Origin: Pseudomonadota bacterium
Lineage (GTDB): Bacteria; Pseudomonadota; Gammaproteobacteria; Burkholderiales; Burkholderiaceae_C
Length of the DNA stretch: 57,650 nt
Direction: 5' to 3'
Assembly (NCBI GenBank): GCA_021846025.1
Contig: JAJZDV010000002.1
Coordinates: 1 to 57,650 of the forward strand
The position numbers and the translations under genes were made by a program. Of the stretch, positions 44,913 through 52,886 are shown piece after piece. Positions within the stretch are counted from its first letter, which is position 1. Every line of letters begins with the position of its first letter. Below the pieces are notes generated by a model, which ran no database searches, had not been told where the DNA came from, and saw nothing but the letters and a program-made list of their open reading frames with translations.

Positions 44913-45878
44913 ATGGCCGTCTTCACCACGCTCGGTACCGCCGAAGTCCAGACCTTTCTGAACGGTTTCGATCTCGGCTCGCTGGCCGAGTTGCAGGGGA
45001 TTGCGAGCGGTATCGAAAACACCAACTATTTCGTCACGACCACGCGCGGACGCTACGTACTGACGCTGTTCGAGCGGCTGAAGGCCGAGCAGCTTCCGTT
45101 TTATCTGCGGCTGATGCATCACCTTGCCGCACACGCCATCCCCGTGCCCGACCCGATGGCCGACCGCGAAGGCCGCATCCTGCACCAGCTCAAGGGCAAA
45201 CCGGCAGCGTTGGTCACGCGCCTGCCCGGCCATAGCGAACTGCAGCCAGAGGCCACGCATTGCGCGCAGATCGGTGCCTGCCTGGCCCGCATGCATCTGG
45301 CGGCGAGGGGCTTTCCGCTGCTGCAGGCCAATCTCCGCGGCCTGGCCTGGCAGCAGCAGACCATTCCGCTGGTGCTGCCGCATCTGGGCGCAGCGCAGCG
45401 CACCTTGCTGCAAGCCGAACTCGCCCATCAAACCGCTCTGGCGGCGAGTCCCGCGCATGCGCAGTTGCCGCGCAGCGCCGTGCATGCCGATCTATTCCGT
45501 GACAACGCCCTGTTCGATGACGGCCGGTTGTCGGGCGTGTTCGACTGGTATTTCGCTGGCAGCGACACCTGGGTGTTCGATCTGGCCGTGGCCCTGAACG
45601 ACTGGTGCATCGACCTGCCCACCGGAGCGCTGGACGCCGAGCGCAGCAGGGCCCTGCTCGATGCCTACCAGCATGTGCGGCCCCTGCAGACCACGGAATC
45701 GGCTTTGCTGGCCGATGCCTTGCGCGCCGCGGCGCTGCGCTTCTGGACCTCGCGCCTGGCCGACTTGCACTTGCCGCGCGACGCCCATCTGCTGAAGGCT
45801 CACGACCCTGCGCATTTCGAGCGCGTGCTGCGCCAGCGGGTCCAGGCTGCGAACCACGGCGCACCACGGCTTGCCTGA
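44913..45878 (+). CDS. thrB: Homoserine kinase (ThrB, aminoglycoside-phosphotransferase fold)
   Basis: This enzyme phosphorylates homoserine for threonine synthesis. It is the protein-kinase-like type used by many proteobacteria, not the GHMP type of E. coli. Visible are MAVFTTLGTAEVQTFLNGFD, SGIENTNYFVTTTRGRYVLT (nucleotide-binding lobe) and the catalytic/metal region SAVHADLFRDNALFDDGRLS then FDWYFAGSD. 321 residues. The track uses a TTG at 44904; the ATG at 44913 fits the family. No Shine-Dalgarno is obvious. The 125-base gap before it holds only a 5-codon ATG frame and no threonine-rich leader. Confidence 0.93.
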   Translation: MAVFTTLGTAEVQTFLNGFDLGSLAELQGIASGIENTNYFVTTTRGRYVLTLFERLKAEQLPFYLRLMHHLAAHAIPVPDPMADREGRILHQLKGKPAALVTRLPGHSELQPEATHCAQIGACLARMHLAARGFPLLQANLRGLAWQQQTIPLVLPHLGAAQRTLLQAELAHQTALAASPAHAQLPRSAVHADLFRDNALFDDGRLSGVFDWYFAGSDTWVFDLAVALNDWCIDLPTGALDAERSRALLDAYQHVRPLQTTESALLADALRAAALRFWTSRLADLHLPRDAHLLKAHDPAHFERVLRQRVQAANHGAPRLA

Positions 45879-45900
45879 AACCCAGCTGGAAGGATGCCGC

Positions 45901-47388
45901 ATGCCACGCCAACCCGACGCGCCACCGACTCCGACCCCGGAACCGCCACGCCGCTTGTCCGACCTTCCCGGTCCGCGAGGGCTGCCTGGGCTGGGCCAGG
46001 CATTGCGGCTTCGCCCCGACAGGCTGCATCTCCAGCTTGAAGCCTGGAGCCGGCACTACGGGCCGCATTACCAATTTCGATTCGGCCCGCGCACGATTCT
46101 GGTGGTGGCCGACCAGGCCACCATTCAAACGCTGTTGCGCGATCGGCCCGAGCGCTTCCGCCGCCCCTTGCTGGGCGGGCGCATCGCGCGTGAAATGGGC
46201 TTCGACGAAGGTCTGTTCTTCGCCAACGACGAGGTTTGGCAGCGCCAGCGCCGCATGGTCATGGCCGGTCTCGACCCCGGTCATGTCAAGGCCTATTTCC
46301 CCACCCTGTTGAACGTGACCTTGCGCCTGCGTACACGCTGGCAGGCCGCTGCGCGCAACCGATCCCGGATCGACCTGCAAGCCGATCTCATGCGCTTCAC
46401 CGTGGATGCCAGCGCCGGTCTGGCCTTCGGCATGGATGTCAACACCCTCGAATCCGACGACGACGTCATTCAGCGGCATCTGAACCGCATTTTCCCGAAG
46501 CTGCACAGCCGGGGCCTGGCGCTGCTGCCCTACTGGCGCTATGTCCGCCTGCCCTCCGACCGCGCGCTGGACCGCAGCGTCGCCGCCGTGCAGCAGGCCA
46601 TTCGGGGCTTCATCGCCGAGGCTCGCCAGCGCCTGCGACTCGACCCCACGCTGCGCGAGCGGCCGCGCAATCTGCTCGAGGCCATGATTTGCGCCGCCGA
46701 TCGGGCCGACAGCGACGTCAATGATCACGACGTGGCCGGCAACGTCATCGTCCTGCTGCTGGCTGGCGAAGACACCACAGCCAACACTCTGGCGTGGTTG
46801 ATCGAGTTGCTGCACCGCCACCCTCGGGCGCTGGAGCGTGCCCGCGCCGAGGTGCAACGCCTGGCGCCGGACCCTGCCGGCTTCACCCCCGAGCAAATGG
46901 CTTCGCTGGACTACCTCGACGCCTGCATCCAAGAAACCATGCGCCTCAAGCCCGTCGCCCCGCTGCTGCTGGTGCAGGCCGTTGCCGAAACCACGGTTGC
47001 CGACGTCCGGGTGCCGGCGGATACCGTGGTGTTCGCCCTGATGCGCCACGACAGCCTGGATGCCCGCGAGTTCCCCGACCCCATCGCGTTCAAACCCGAA
47101 CGCTGGCTCCACGACGACCCAACCGGTTCCCCCAGTGCCGCCTCGAAGCGCATCAGCCTGCCCTTCGGCGCCGGCCCGCGCATCTGTCCCGGGCGCTACC
47201 TCGCGCTGTTGGAGATGAAAATGGCCATGGCCATGCTGCTGGGCGGCTTCGAGCTCGAAACCGTCGCTCCGGCTGCTGGCGGCGTCACGCGCGAGCACCT
47301 GTCCTTCAGCATGGGGCCGGTCGGCTTGCACATGCGTTTACGCCCGCTGCACGCAACGTTTCAACAGCCGGGCACTGCCATCGCGTGA
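45901..47388 (+). CDS. Cytochrome P450, soluble
   Basis: A heme-thiolate monooxygenase of 495 residues. The heme loop FGAGPRICPGRYLA places the thiolate at C429; the I-helix oxygen-activating motif is AGEDTT (288-293) and the ExxR pair is E345/R348 (ETMR). A Pro-rich LPGPRGLPGLG near the N-terminus resembles the hinge of microsomal-type P450s, but no membrane anchor precedes it. No ferredoxin, reductase or fused reductase domain is present nearby, so the redox partner must be elsewhere. The track start overlaps thrB; the ATG at 45901 has AAGGA upstream. It lies between thrB and the BPSS1780-like gene. The substrate cannot be inferred. Confidence 0.93.
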   Translation: MPRQPDAPPTPTPEPPRRLSDLPGPRGLPGLGQALRLRPDRLHLQLEAWSRHYGPHYQFRFGPRTILVVADQATIQTLLRDRPERFRRPLLGGRIAREMGFDEGLFFANDEVWQRQRRMVMAGLDPGHVKAYFPTLLNVTLRLRTRWQAAARNRSRIDLQADLMRFTVDASAGLAFGMDVNTLESDDDVIQRHLNRIFPKLHSRGLALLPYWRYVRLPSDRALDRSVAAVQQAIRGFIAEARQRLRLDPTLRERPRNLLEAMICAADRADSDVNDHDVAGNVIVLLLAGEDTTANTLAWLIELLHRHPRALERARAEVQRLAPDPAGFTPEQMASLDYLDACIQETMRLKPVAPLLLVQAVAETTVADVRVPADTVVFALMRHDSLDAREFPDPIAFKPERWLHDDPTGSPSAASKRISLPFGAGPRICPGRYLALLEMKMAMAMLLGGFELETVAPAAGGVTREHLSFSMGPVGLHMRLRPLHATFQQPGTAIA

Positions 47389-47424
47389 CGATCGCCCGGC
47401 CCCATGGGGTGCCAGGCGCGCTTC

Positions 47425-47430
47425 TACAAT
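47425..47430 (+). promoter_or_regulatory. Possible -10 element of the BPSS1780-type gene
   Basis: TACAAT followed by CCCGC, about 120 bases before the ATG. The intervening leader is strongly pyrimidine-rich and has only a weak AGGG ribosome-binding site. Confidence 0.35.
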
Positions 47431-47550
47431 CCCGCTACGTTCTCTGCCTCGCCCTGTCTCTGCGCACGCAGTCCTCGCGCAACTCCCCCGCCTCAGCCGC
47501 TGTCCCTCCCCCTCCCAAGCCGTCCTTCTGCCCGTCCAGGGCTCATCACC

Positions 47551-48366
47551 ATGCAATTGCGCACCGTCCCCGCCCGCGAGGGCTTGAGTTGGGTCAAGCT
47601 GGGTTTTGTCTGGTTGTTTCGCCAGCCCTGGAGCGTCATGCTGATGATGGGCAGCTACATCCTCGTCGTCGGACTGCTCTCCATGCTGCCCATCCTGGGC
47701 GGCCTCGTGCCGCTCCTGGTGGCACAGATCGCCACCGTGGGTTTCCTGCTCGCGTCACGGCAAATTGCGCTTGGCGAGACGGTGTGGCCCACCGTGCTGC
47801 TGACCGGACTGCGTGAAAACCGCCCACGCACGCGCGCCCTGCTGGCGCTGGGCGCGCTTTACGCCGCCGCCGTGGTGGGTGTGCTCGCCGCGGCATCGCT
47901 GCTGGACGGCGGCGCTTTACTGCGACTGCTGCTGTTCGGGGCCATGCCGGCGCAAACCCTGGTGAAAAGCGGCGTGCTGCGTGGTGCAGCGGTGGTGGCG
48001 ACTCTCAGCTACATCCCGGTGTCCATGGCCTTTTGGTTCGCGCCGCCGTTGGTGAGCTGGCATGGCATGGGGCCATGGCAAGCCCTGTTCACCAGCTTCG
48101 TCATTTGCCTGCGCAACGTGCGCGCCTTCATGCTCTACACCCTGCAGTGGTTCTTGCTGTTCGCCACGGTTCCGCTGCTGGTGGTGACACTGGCCCAAGT
48201 GGTGGGCGCCAGTGCGGAAGTGGCGACGCTGCTGAGTTTTCCCATGGCCTTGATGCTGTTCCTGGCCTTCATCCTGTCGTTCTACGGCAGCGTGCAAAGC
48301 CTGCTTCCCGATGCGGGACCCAGCCCCGTGGCGCTGCGTGGCAGGCCGCCGCAAGCACCGCACTGA
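47551..48366 (+). CDS. BPSS1780 family membrane protein
   Basis: A 271-residue polytopic inner-membrane protein with about six hydrophobic helices, starting MQLRTVPAREGLSWVKLGFV, followed by FRQPWSVMLMMGSYILVVGL. The pattern, with a short N-terminal ARxGxxWxxxGF-type motif, is that of the family named after Burkholderia pseudomallei BPSS1780, of unknown function and often found near thrB in Burkholderiales. The track frame begins at 47404, but the ATG at 47551 is the first that leads into the family sequence. lemA follows after 68 bases. Confidence 0.8.
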   Translation: MQLRTVPAREGLSWVKLGFVWLFRQPWSVMLMMGSYILVVGLLSMLPILGGLVPLLVAQIATVGFLLASRQIALGETVWPTVLLTGLRENRPRTRALLALGALYAAAVVGVLAAASLLDGGALLRLLLFGAMPAQTLVKSGVLRGAAVVATLSYIPVSMAFWFAPPLVSWHGMGPWQALFTSFVICLRNVRAFMLYTLQWFLLFATVPLLVVTLAQVVGASAEVATLLSFPMALMLFLAFILSFYGSVQSLLPDAGPSPVALRGRPPQAPH

Positions 48367-48434
48367 CCGCGCAACAGGCTGACACCGTATGCTTCGGTTT
48401 GTCACATCTTGACATGCCGAACGAGAAGGTCACC

Positions 48435-49058
48435 ATGCGCCGACTGCTGCTTGCCGCCTTGCTGTTGCTCACCGTCGCCCTGAGCGGCTGCGGCTACAAC
48501 GCCCTGCAACGCCAGGACGAGCAGGTCAAAGCCTCGTGGGCCGAGGTGCTCAACCAGTACCAGCGTCGCGCCGATCTGGTGCCCAACCTGGTGGCCACGG
48601 TCAAGGGGTATGCCAGCCATGAAAAGGACGTGCTGACGGAAGTGACGGCAGCGCGTGCCTCGGTCGGTTCCATCCAGGCCACGCCGGAATTGGTCAACGA
48701 CCCCGCCGCCTTCGCCAAATTCCAGGCTGCCCAGCAGCAAATGACCGGTGCGCTGTCGCGCCTGCTCGTGGTAGCCGAGAACTACCCTCAGCTCAAGGCC
48801 GACGCATCCTTCCGCGACCTGCAGGCGCAACTCGAGGGCACGGAAAACCGCATCACCGTGGCGCGCATGCGCTACATCGAGGCGGTGCAGGCCTACAACA
48901 ACACCGTGCGCCAGTTCCCCGGCAACCTCACCGCCATGGCCTTCGGCTACAAAACCAAGGCCAGCTTCACGGTGGAAAACGAAAAAATCATCGCCAAGCC
49001 GCCCACGGTCGACTTCGGTTCCACCTCACCCAAGCCCAAGCCAGCAACCTCGCCGTGA
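48435..49058 (+). CDS. lemA: LemA family lipoprotein
   Basis: LemA proteins are membrane-anchored helical-bundle proteins of uncertain function. The signal MRRLLLAALLLLTVALSGCG has a lipobox LSGC (C19). The conserved core is QVKASWAEVLNQYQRRADLV, then NLVATVKGYASHEKDVLTEV and YNNTVRQFPGNLTAMAFGYK. 207 residues. An ATG at 48414 is in frame, but the ATG at 48435 has GAAGG at the right distance and gives a normal signal. It is followed after 10 bases by a TPM-domain gene, a pairing found across bacteria. Confidence 0.93.
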   Translation: MRRLLLAALLLLTVALSGCGYNALQRQDEQVKASWAEVLNQYQRRADLVPNLVATVKGYASHEKDVLTEVTAARASVGSIQATPELVNDPAAFAKFQAAQQQMTGALSRLLVVAENYPQLKADASFRDLQAQLEGTENRITVARMRYIEAVQAYNNTVRQFPGNLTAMAFGYKTKASFTVENEKIIAKPPTVDFGSTSPKPKPATSP

Positions 49059-49068
49059 GCGCGCAAGC

Positions 49069-50019
49069 ATGAACACCATGGAGTCTGCCGCCATGGGGCA
49101 TCGCGGCAGGCAGGTTGCCCCCGCGTTTCGCTTCAAGGACTGGCGGCGGTGCAGGACCGGTGGGTGCCGTGGTGTGCTGCTCGGCCTGCTGCTGACTTGC
49201 GCAGCCCTGCTGCCGGCCTGGGCTTTGGTCGCCGTACCACCGCTGACCGCACCCGTCACCGATCTCACCGGCACGCTGAGCACCGACCAGGCACAGGCAC
49301 TGGATCAACAGTTGCGGGACTTCACGGCACGCAAGGGCAGCCAGATCGCGGTGCTCATCGTGCCCACCACGCAACCCGAGGCGATCGAGCCATACTCCAT
49401 ACGCGTCACCGACGCCTGGAAGCTGGGGCGCAAGGGCGTCGACGACGGCGTGCTGCTGCTCGTCGCCAAGGACGACCGCGCGGTGCGCATCGAAGTGGGT
49501 TACGGGCTGGAGGGTGCCATCCCGGACGCCATCGCCAAACGCATCGTGGCCGAGACCATCACGCCGGACTTCAAGGCCGGACGATTCGACGCCGGCATCC
49601 AGGCCGGTGTCCGCCAGCTCATGCGCCTGATCGACGGCGAGCCCTTGCCGCCGCCTCAACACGCTGCCGCGCACCACCAGGAGCCACCACTGCAGTTGGC
49701 CTTGTTCGTGGTGTTCGGCGCCGTGGTGCTGGGCCAGGCGCTGCGTGCTGTGCTCGGCCGCGTGCTCGGCGCCGGTGTTTCGGCTCTGGTCGCAGGGATT
49801 GGCGGCTGGCTGCTGATCGGCTCTGGACTGCTGGCTGGAGGGGCGGCGCTGTTGGCCTTTTTTGCCGTGATCAGCGGCATGCGCTTCGGCGGGCCGGGTG
49901 GTTTCGGAGCGGGCGGCTTTGGCGCAGGCAGGGGTGGAGATTTTGGCAGCGGCCATGGCGGCGGATTCTCCGGCGGCGGCGGCGGTTTCGGCGGTGGCGG
50001 CGCCTCCGGGCGGTGGTGA
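49069..50019 (+). CDS. TPM-domain protein with signal peptide and Gly-rich C-terminus (YgcG-like)
   Basis: A 316-residue protein with an N-terminal signal (GVLLGLLLTCAALLPAWALV), a TPM domain at about residues 60-185 (VTDLTGTLSTDQAQALDQQL, then GVDDGVLLLVAKDDRAVRIE and VGYGLEGAIPDA), two hydrophobic helices (about 205-265) and a Gly-rich tail (GSGHGGGFSGGGGGFGGGGA). This is the YgcG architecture. TPM domains have phosphatase activity in plants, but the bacterial role is unclear. The start is uncertain: Met 9 is an alternative. It sits between lemA and a second TPM gene. Confidence 0.88.
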   Translation: MNTMESAAMGHRGRQVAPAFRFKDWRRCRTGGCRGVLLGLLLTCAALLPAWALVAVPPLTAPVTDLTGTLSTDQAQALDQQLRDFTARKGSQIAVLIVPTTQPEAIEPYSIRVTDAWKLGRKGVDDGVLLLVAKDDRAVRIEVGYGLEGAIPDAIAKRIVAETITPDFKAGRFDAGIQAGVRQLMRLIDGEPLPPPQHAAAHHQEPPLQLALFVVFGAVVLGQALRAVLGRVLGAGVSALVAGIGGWLLIGSGLLAGGAALLAFFAVISGMRFGGPGGFGAGGFGAGRGGDFGSGHGGGFSGGGGGFGGGGASGRW

Positions 50020-50021
50020 CC

Positions 50022-50528
50022 ATGAAGACCATGCAATGGCTGCGCCATGCCTTCTACCCCACGGTGCGGGTTCACAGAGCGTTCCCACGATCGGCCATGA
50101 AGACCATTGCGCAGGCGATCCACGCTGCGGAAAGCCGGCACGACGGCGAGATCCGGGTGGCTCTGGAAGGAGCCCTCGACTGGCCCGAGCTTTGGCACGG
50201 CATCACGCCGCGAGCGCGCGCCATCGAACTGTTTGCGCACCTGCATGTCTGGGACACTGCCGAGAACAACGGTGTGTTGATCTACCTGCTGTTGGCCGAG
50301 CGTGCCGTGGAGATCGTTGCCGATCGTGGCATCGCATCCCGGGTTGAGCCCGCGCAGTGGCAAGCCCTGTGTCGGAGCATGGAGCATGGCTTGCGCCAAG
50401 GCCGGCATCTCGACGCCGTGCTTGCGGGGGTGGCTGGTGTCAGTGCCTTGCTGGCCGAGCATGGCGCGTCGCCACCAACCCGGCGCCGCAACGAACTCGG
50501 CGATTGGCCGGTGGTCGTCAAGCGTTGA
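50022..50528 (+). CDS. Second TPM-domain protein, no signal peptide
   Basis: A 168-residue protein, 2 bases after the first TPM gene. It reads MKTMQWLRHAFYPTVRVHRA, then IAQAIHAAESRHDGEIRVAL, LHVWDTAENNGVLIYLLLAE and RAVEIVADRGI, a single TPM domain as in the short proteins that often accompany LemA and YgcG-like proteins. No signal or membrane segment was seen, so it is probably cytosolic or a peripheral partner. Its frame in the track begins far upstream inside the previous gene; the ATG at 50022 is the natural start. Confidence 0.85.
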   Translation: MKTMQWLRHAFYPTVRVHRAFPRSAMKTIAQAIHAAESRHDGEIRVALEGALDWPELWHGITPRARAIELFAHLHVWDTAENNGVLIYLLLAERAVEIVADRGIASRVEPAQWQALCRSMEHGLRQGRHLDAVLAGVAGVSALLAEHGASPPTRRRNELGDWPVVVKR

Positions 50529-50592
50529 TGCCTCGGCGAGCATCGGGGCCGGCTTCGATCCGCTCCAGCCGTCATCGTTCCAGCCCGAAGGC

Positions 50593-51540
50593 TCAACCCT
50601 GCACGGCCACTTCGGCCAGCATGCGCTGGACCTGAAGCTGCCACTGCGGCAGCGCAAGCCCCAACGTGGCCTGCAGCCGACCACAGTCCAGTCTGGAATT
50701 GGCCGGGCGCGGCGCGGGCAGCGGGTAATCGGCCGTGGCGATGGGTTCCACCGCTTCGGCTGCGCAGCGCAGCGCCACGCCGTGGGCGGCGGCCTGCCGC
50801 AGCACGAACTGGGCATAGCCGTGCCAGGACGTGCTGCCGCCGGCCGTGAGGTGGTAGAGACCGGGCCGGGTGCCCATGGCGGTGGCGAACGATGCATCGG
50901 TCTGCACCCGGTGCAGGGCGAGCGCGGTGACGTCGGCAATGAGTTCGGCGCTCGTTGGGGCGCCGAACTGGTCGGCGACCACGCACAGGTGATCCCGCTC
51001 CTGCGCCAGTCGCAACATGGTCTTGGCAAAGTTGGCGCCGCGTGCGGCGTACACCCAGGAGGTGCGAAAGATGAAGTGCCGGCAGCCGCTCTGCGCAATG
51101 GCCTGTTCGCCGGCCAGCTTGCTGCGGCCGTACACGCTACGCGGCTTGGGGGCGTCGAGCTCGGTGTAGGGCGCGGGCTTGCTGCCATCGAACACGTAGT
51201 CGGTGGAGTAGTGCAGCAGCCAGGCGCCGCGGGCCGCGGCGTACTCGGCCAGGAGTTTCGGCGCTTCGGCATTGATGCACTGGGCGAGCCCGGGCTCGCT
51301 CTCGGCCTTGTCCACCGCGGTGTAGGCCGCGGCATTGACGAGGATGTCGGGCTGCACGCGCTCGAGCGTGGCGCGCAGCGCGGGCAAGTCGCCCAGATCG
51401 GTCAGGCTGCGGTTCATCGCCAGCACCGAGCCCAAAGGAAGCAACGCACGGCGCAACTCCCAGCCGAGCTGGCCATCGGCGCCCAGCAGCAGGATGCGTG
51501 GCGGCTGCGCGGCGTGGGCCATCACGGCGTCGGCGCTCAT
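50593..51540 (-). CDS. rfbD: dTDP-4-dehydrorhamnose reductase
   Basis: RfbD reduces dTDP-4-keto-L-rhamnose to dTDP-L-rhamnose, the last step in making this sugar donor. The Rossmann motif is [15 protein letters not shown], the catalytic pair is in [13 protein letters not shown] (YxxxK), and STDYVFDG is characteristic. I start at [12 protein letters not shown] (51540), whose ATG overlaps the rfbB stop by 4 bases; the product has 315 residues. It is convergent with the TPM genes. The expected rfbA and rfbC are not adjacent. Confidence 0.94.
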   Translation of the reverse strand: MSADAVMAHAAQPPRILLLGADGQLGWELRRALLPLGSVLAMNRSLTDLGDLPALRATLERVQPDILVNAAAYTAVDKAESEPGLAQCINAEAPKLLAEYAAARGAWLLHYSTDYVFDGSKPAPYTELDAPKPRSVYGRSKLAGEQAIAQSGCRHFIFRTSWVYAARGANFAKTMLRLAQERDHLCVVADQFGAPTSAELIADVTALALHRVQTDASFATAMGTRPGLYHLTAGGSTSWHGYAQFVLRQAAAHGVALRCAAEAVEPIATADYPLPAPRPANSRLDCGRLQATLGLALPQWQLQVQRMLAEVAVQG

Positions 51541-52622
51541 GCTGTGGCGCCAGCGGCGTGGGCCGCACTGCCGTAGTGCTGGCCGACCCACTGCCGATAC
51601 GCCCCGCTGGTGACGTGAGCCACCCAGTCGGGATGGTCCAGATACCACTGCACGGTGCGCTGGAGACCCGTGGCGAAGGTCTCCTGCGGGGTCCAGCCGA
51701 GTTCGGCTTCGAGCTTGCGGGCGTCGATGGCGTAGCGACGGTCATGGCCGGGGCGGTCGGCCACAAACGTGATCTGCGTCGTGTAGGACGTGCCATCCGC
51801 CTTGGGGCGAAGCTGGTCGAGCAGCGCGCACAGGGTGTGCACCACGTCCAGGTTGCGCACTTCGTTGCAACCGCCGACGTTGTAGGTCTCGCCCAGGACG
51901 CCGGCCTCCAGCACGCGGGCGATGGCGCGGCAGTGGTCTTGCACGTACAGCCAGTCGCGCACGTTCTGGCCGTCGCCGTACACCGGCAGGGGCTTGCCGG
52001 CCAGGGCGTTGTGGATCATCAGCGGAATGAGCTTCTCGGGAAACTGGTAGGGGCCGTAGTTGTTGGAGCAGTTGGTGGTGAGCACCGGCAGGCCGTAGGT
52101 GTGGTGCCAGGCGCGCACGAGGTGGTCGCTGGCGGCTTTGCTGGCGGCGTAGGGGCTGTTGGGGGCGTAGGGGGTGGTCTCGCTGAAGGCGGGATCGCTG
52201 GGGGCGAGCGAGCCGTAGACCTCGTCGGTGGAGACATGGAGGAAGCGGAAGACCGCCTTCTCGGCTTCAGGCAGTGCCATCCAGTAGGCGCGGGTGGCTT
52301 CGAGCAGTTCGAAGGTGCCGTGGATGTTGGTGCGGATGAAGTCGCCGGGGCCGTGGATGGAGCGGTCGACATGGCTTTCGGCGGCGAAGTGCAGGATGGC
52401 GCGGGGCCGGTGCGCCGCCAGCAGCGCGGCCACCGCGGGACGGTCGCCGATGTCGAGGTGGGCGAAGCGATAGCGCGCATCGCCCTGCACGCTGGCCAGG
52501 CTCTCCAGATTGCCGGCGTAGGTGAGCGCATCGAGCACCAGCACGGGCTCCTGCGACTGGCCCAGCCAGTGATGGACAAAATTGGCGCCGATGAATCCGG
52601 CGGCTCCGGTGAGGACAATCAT
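51537..52622 (-). CDS. rfbB: dTDP-glucose 4,6-dehydratase
   Basis: RfbB oxidises and dehydrates dTDP-glucose to dTDP-4-keto-6-deoxyglucose. It has the NAD motif [11 protein letters not shown] at residues 5-15, the catalytic T132-D133-E134 (STDEVYG) and Y158xxxK162 ([10 protein letters not shown]). The 361-residue length is typical. It is the first gene of a two-gene operon with rfbD and is divergent from pgi across a 264-base region with a TAGAAT on each strand. Confidence 0.95.
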   Translation of the reverse strand: MIVLTGAAGFIGANFVHHWLGQSQEPVLVLDALTYAGNLESLASVQGDARYRFAHLDIGDRPAVAALLAAHRPRAILHFAAESHVDRSIHGPGDFIRTNIHGTFELLEATRAYWMALPEAEKAVFRFLHVSTDEVYGSLAPSDPAFSETTPYAPNSPYAASKAASDHLVRAWHHTYGLPVLTTNCSNNYGPYQFPEKLIPLMIHNALAGKPLPVYGDGQNVRDWLYVQDHCRAIARVLEAGVLGETYNVGGCNEVRNLDVVHTLCALLDQLRPKADGTSYTTQITFVADRPGHDRRYAIDARKLEAELGWTPQETFATGLQRTVQWYLDHPDWVAHVTSGAYRQWVGQHYGSAAHAAGATA

Positions 52623-52691
52623 GGAAACCTCGCAAAGGTGAACGAAAGGCCCAGGTCACGCCGCTGGCGGCGGGGTGCTGGCCGAGTGGGA

Positions 52692-52697
52692 ATTCTA
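52692..52697 (-). promoter_or_regulatory. Possible -10 element of rfbBD
   Basis: TAGAAT on the minus strand followed by TCCC, 70 bases before the rfbB ATG. No strong -35. Confidence 0.4.
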
Positions 52698-52751
52698 GGT
52701 AGCGGCGCGAAACGCCCCTCGGCAGGCCAATGCCGAACCCGGACGGCCCGA

Positions 52752-52757
52752 TAGAAT
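52752..52757 (+). promoter_or_regulatory. Possible -10 element of pgi-lysS
   Basis: TAGAAT followed by CGGCCGCC, about 130 bases before the pgi ATG. It shares its hexamer with the divergent rfbB candidate and its downstream CGGCCG with the DUF2782 candidate. Confidence 0.4.
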
Positions 52758-52886
52758 CGGCCGCCTGAATGCGTCAGCGCGTTCAGGCCCGCCCTGAGTT
52801 TGCCCCGTACGGCGCCAGCGGTCTTCGCCCGGCTTCAGGGTCAAGCGTGTCTGGCGGGCGGCTCCAAACCTGCGCCACCGCCCGAC

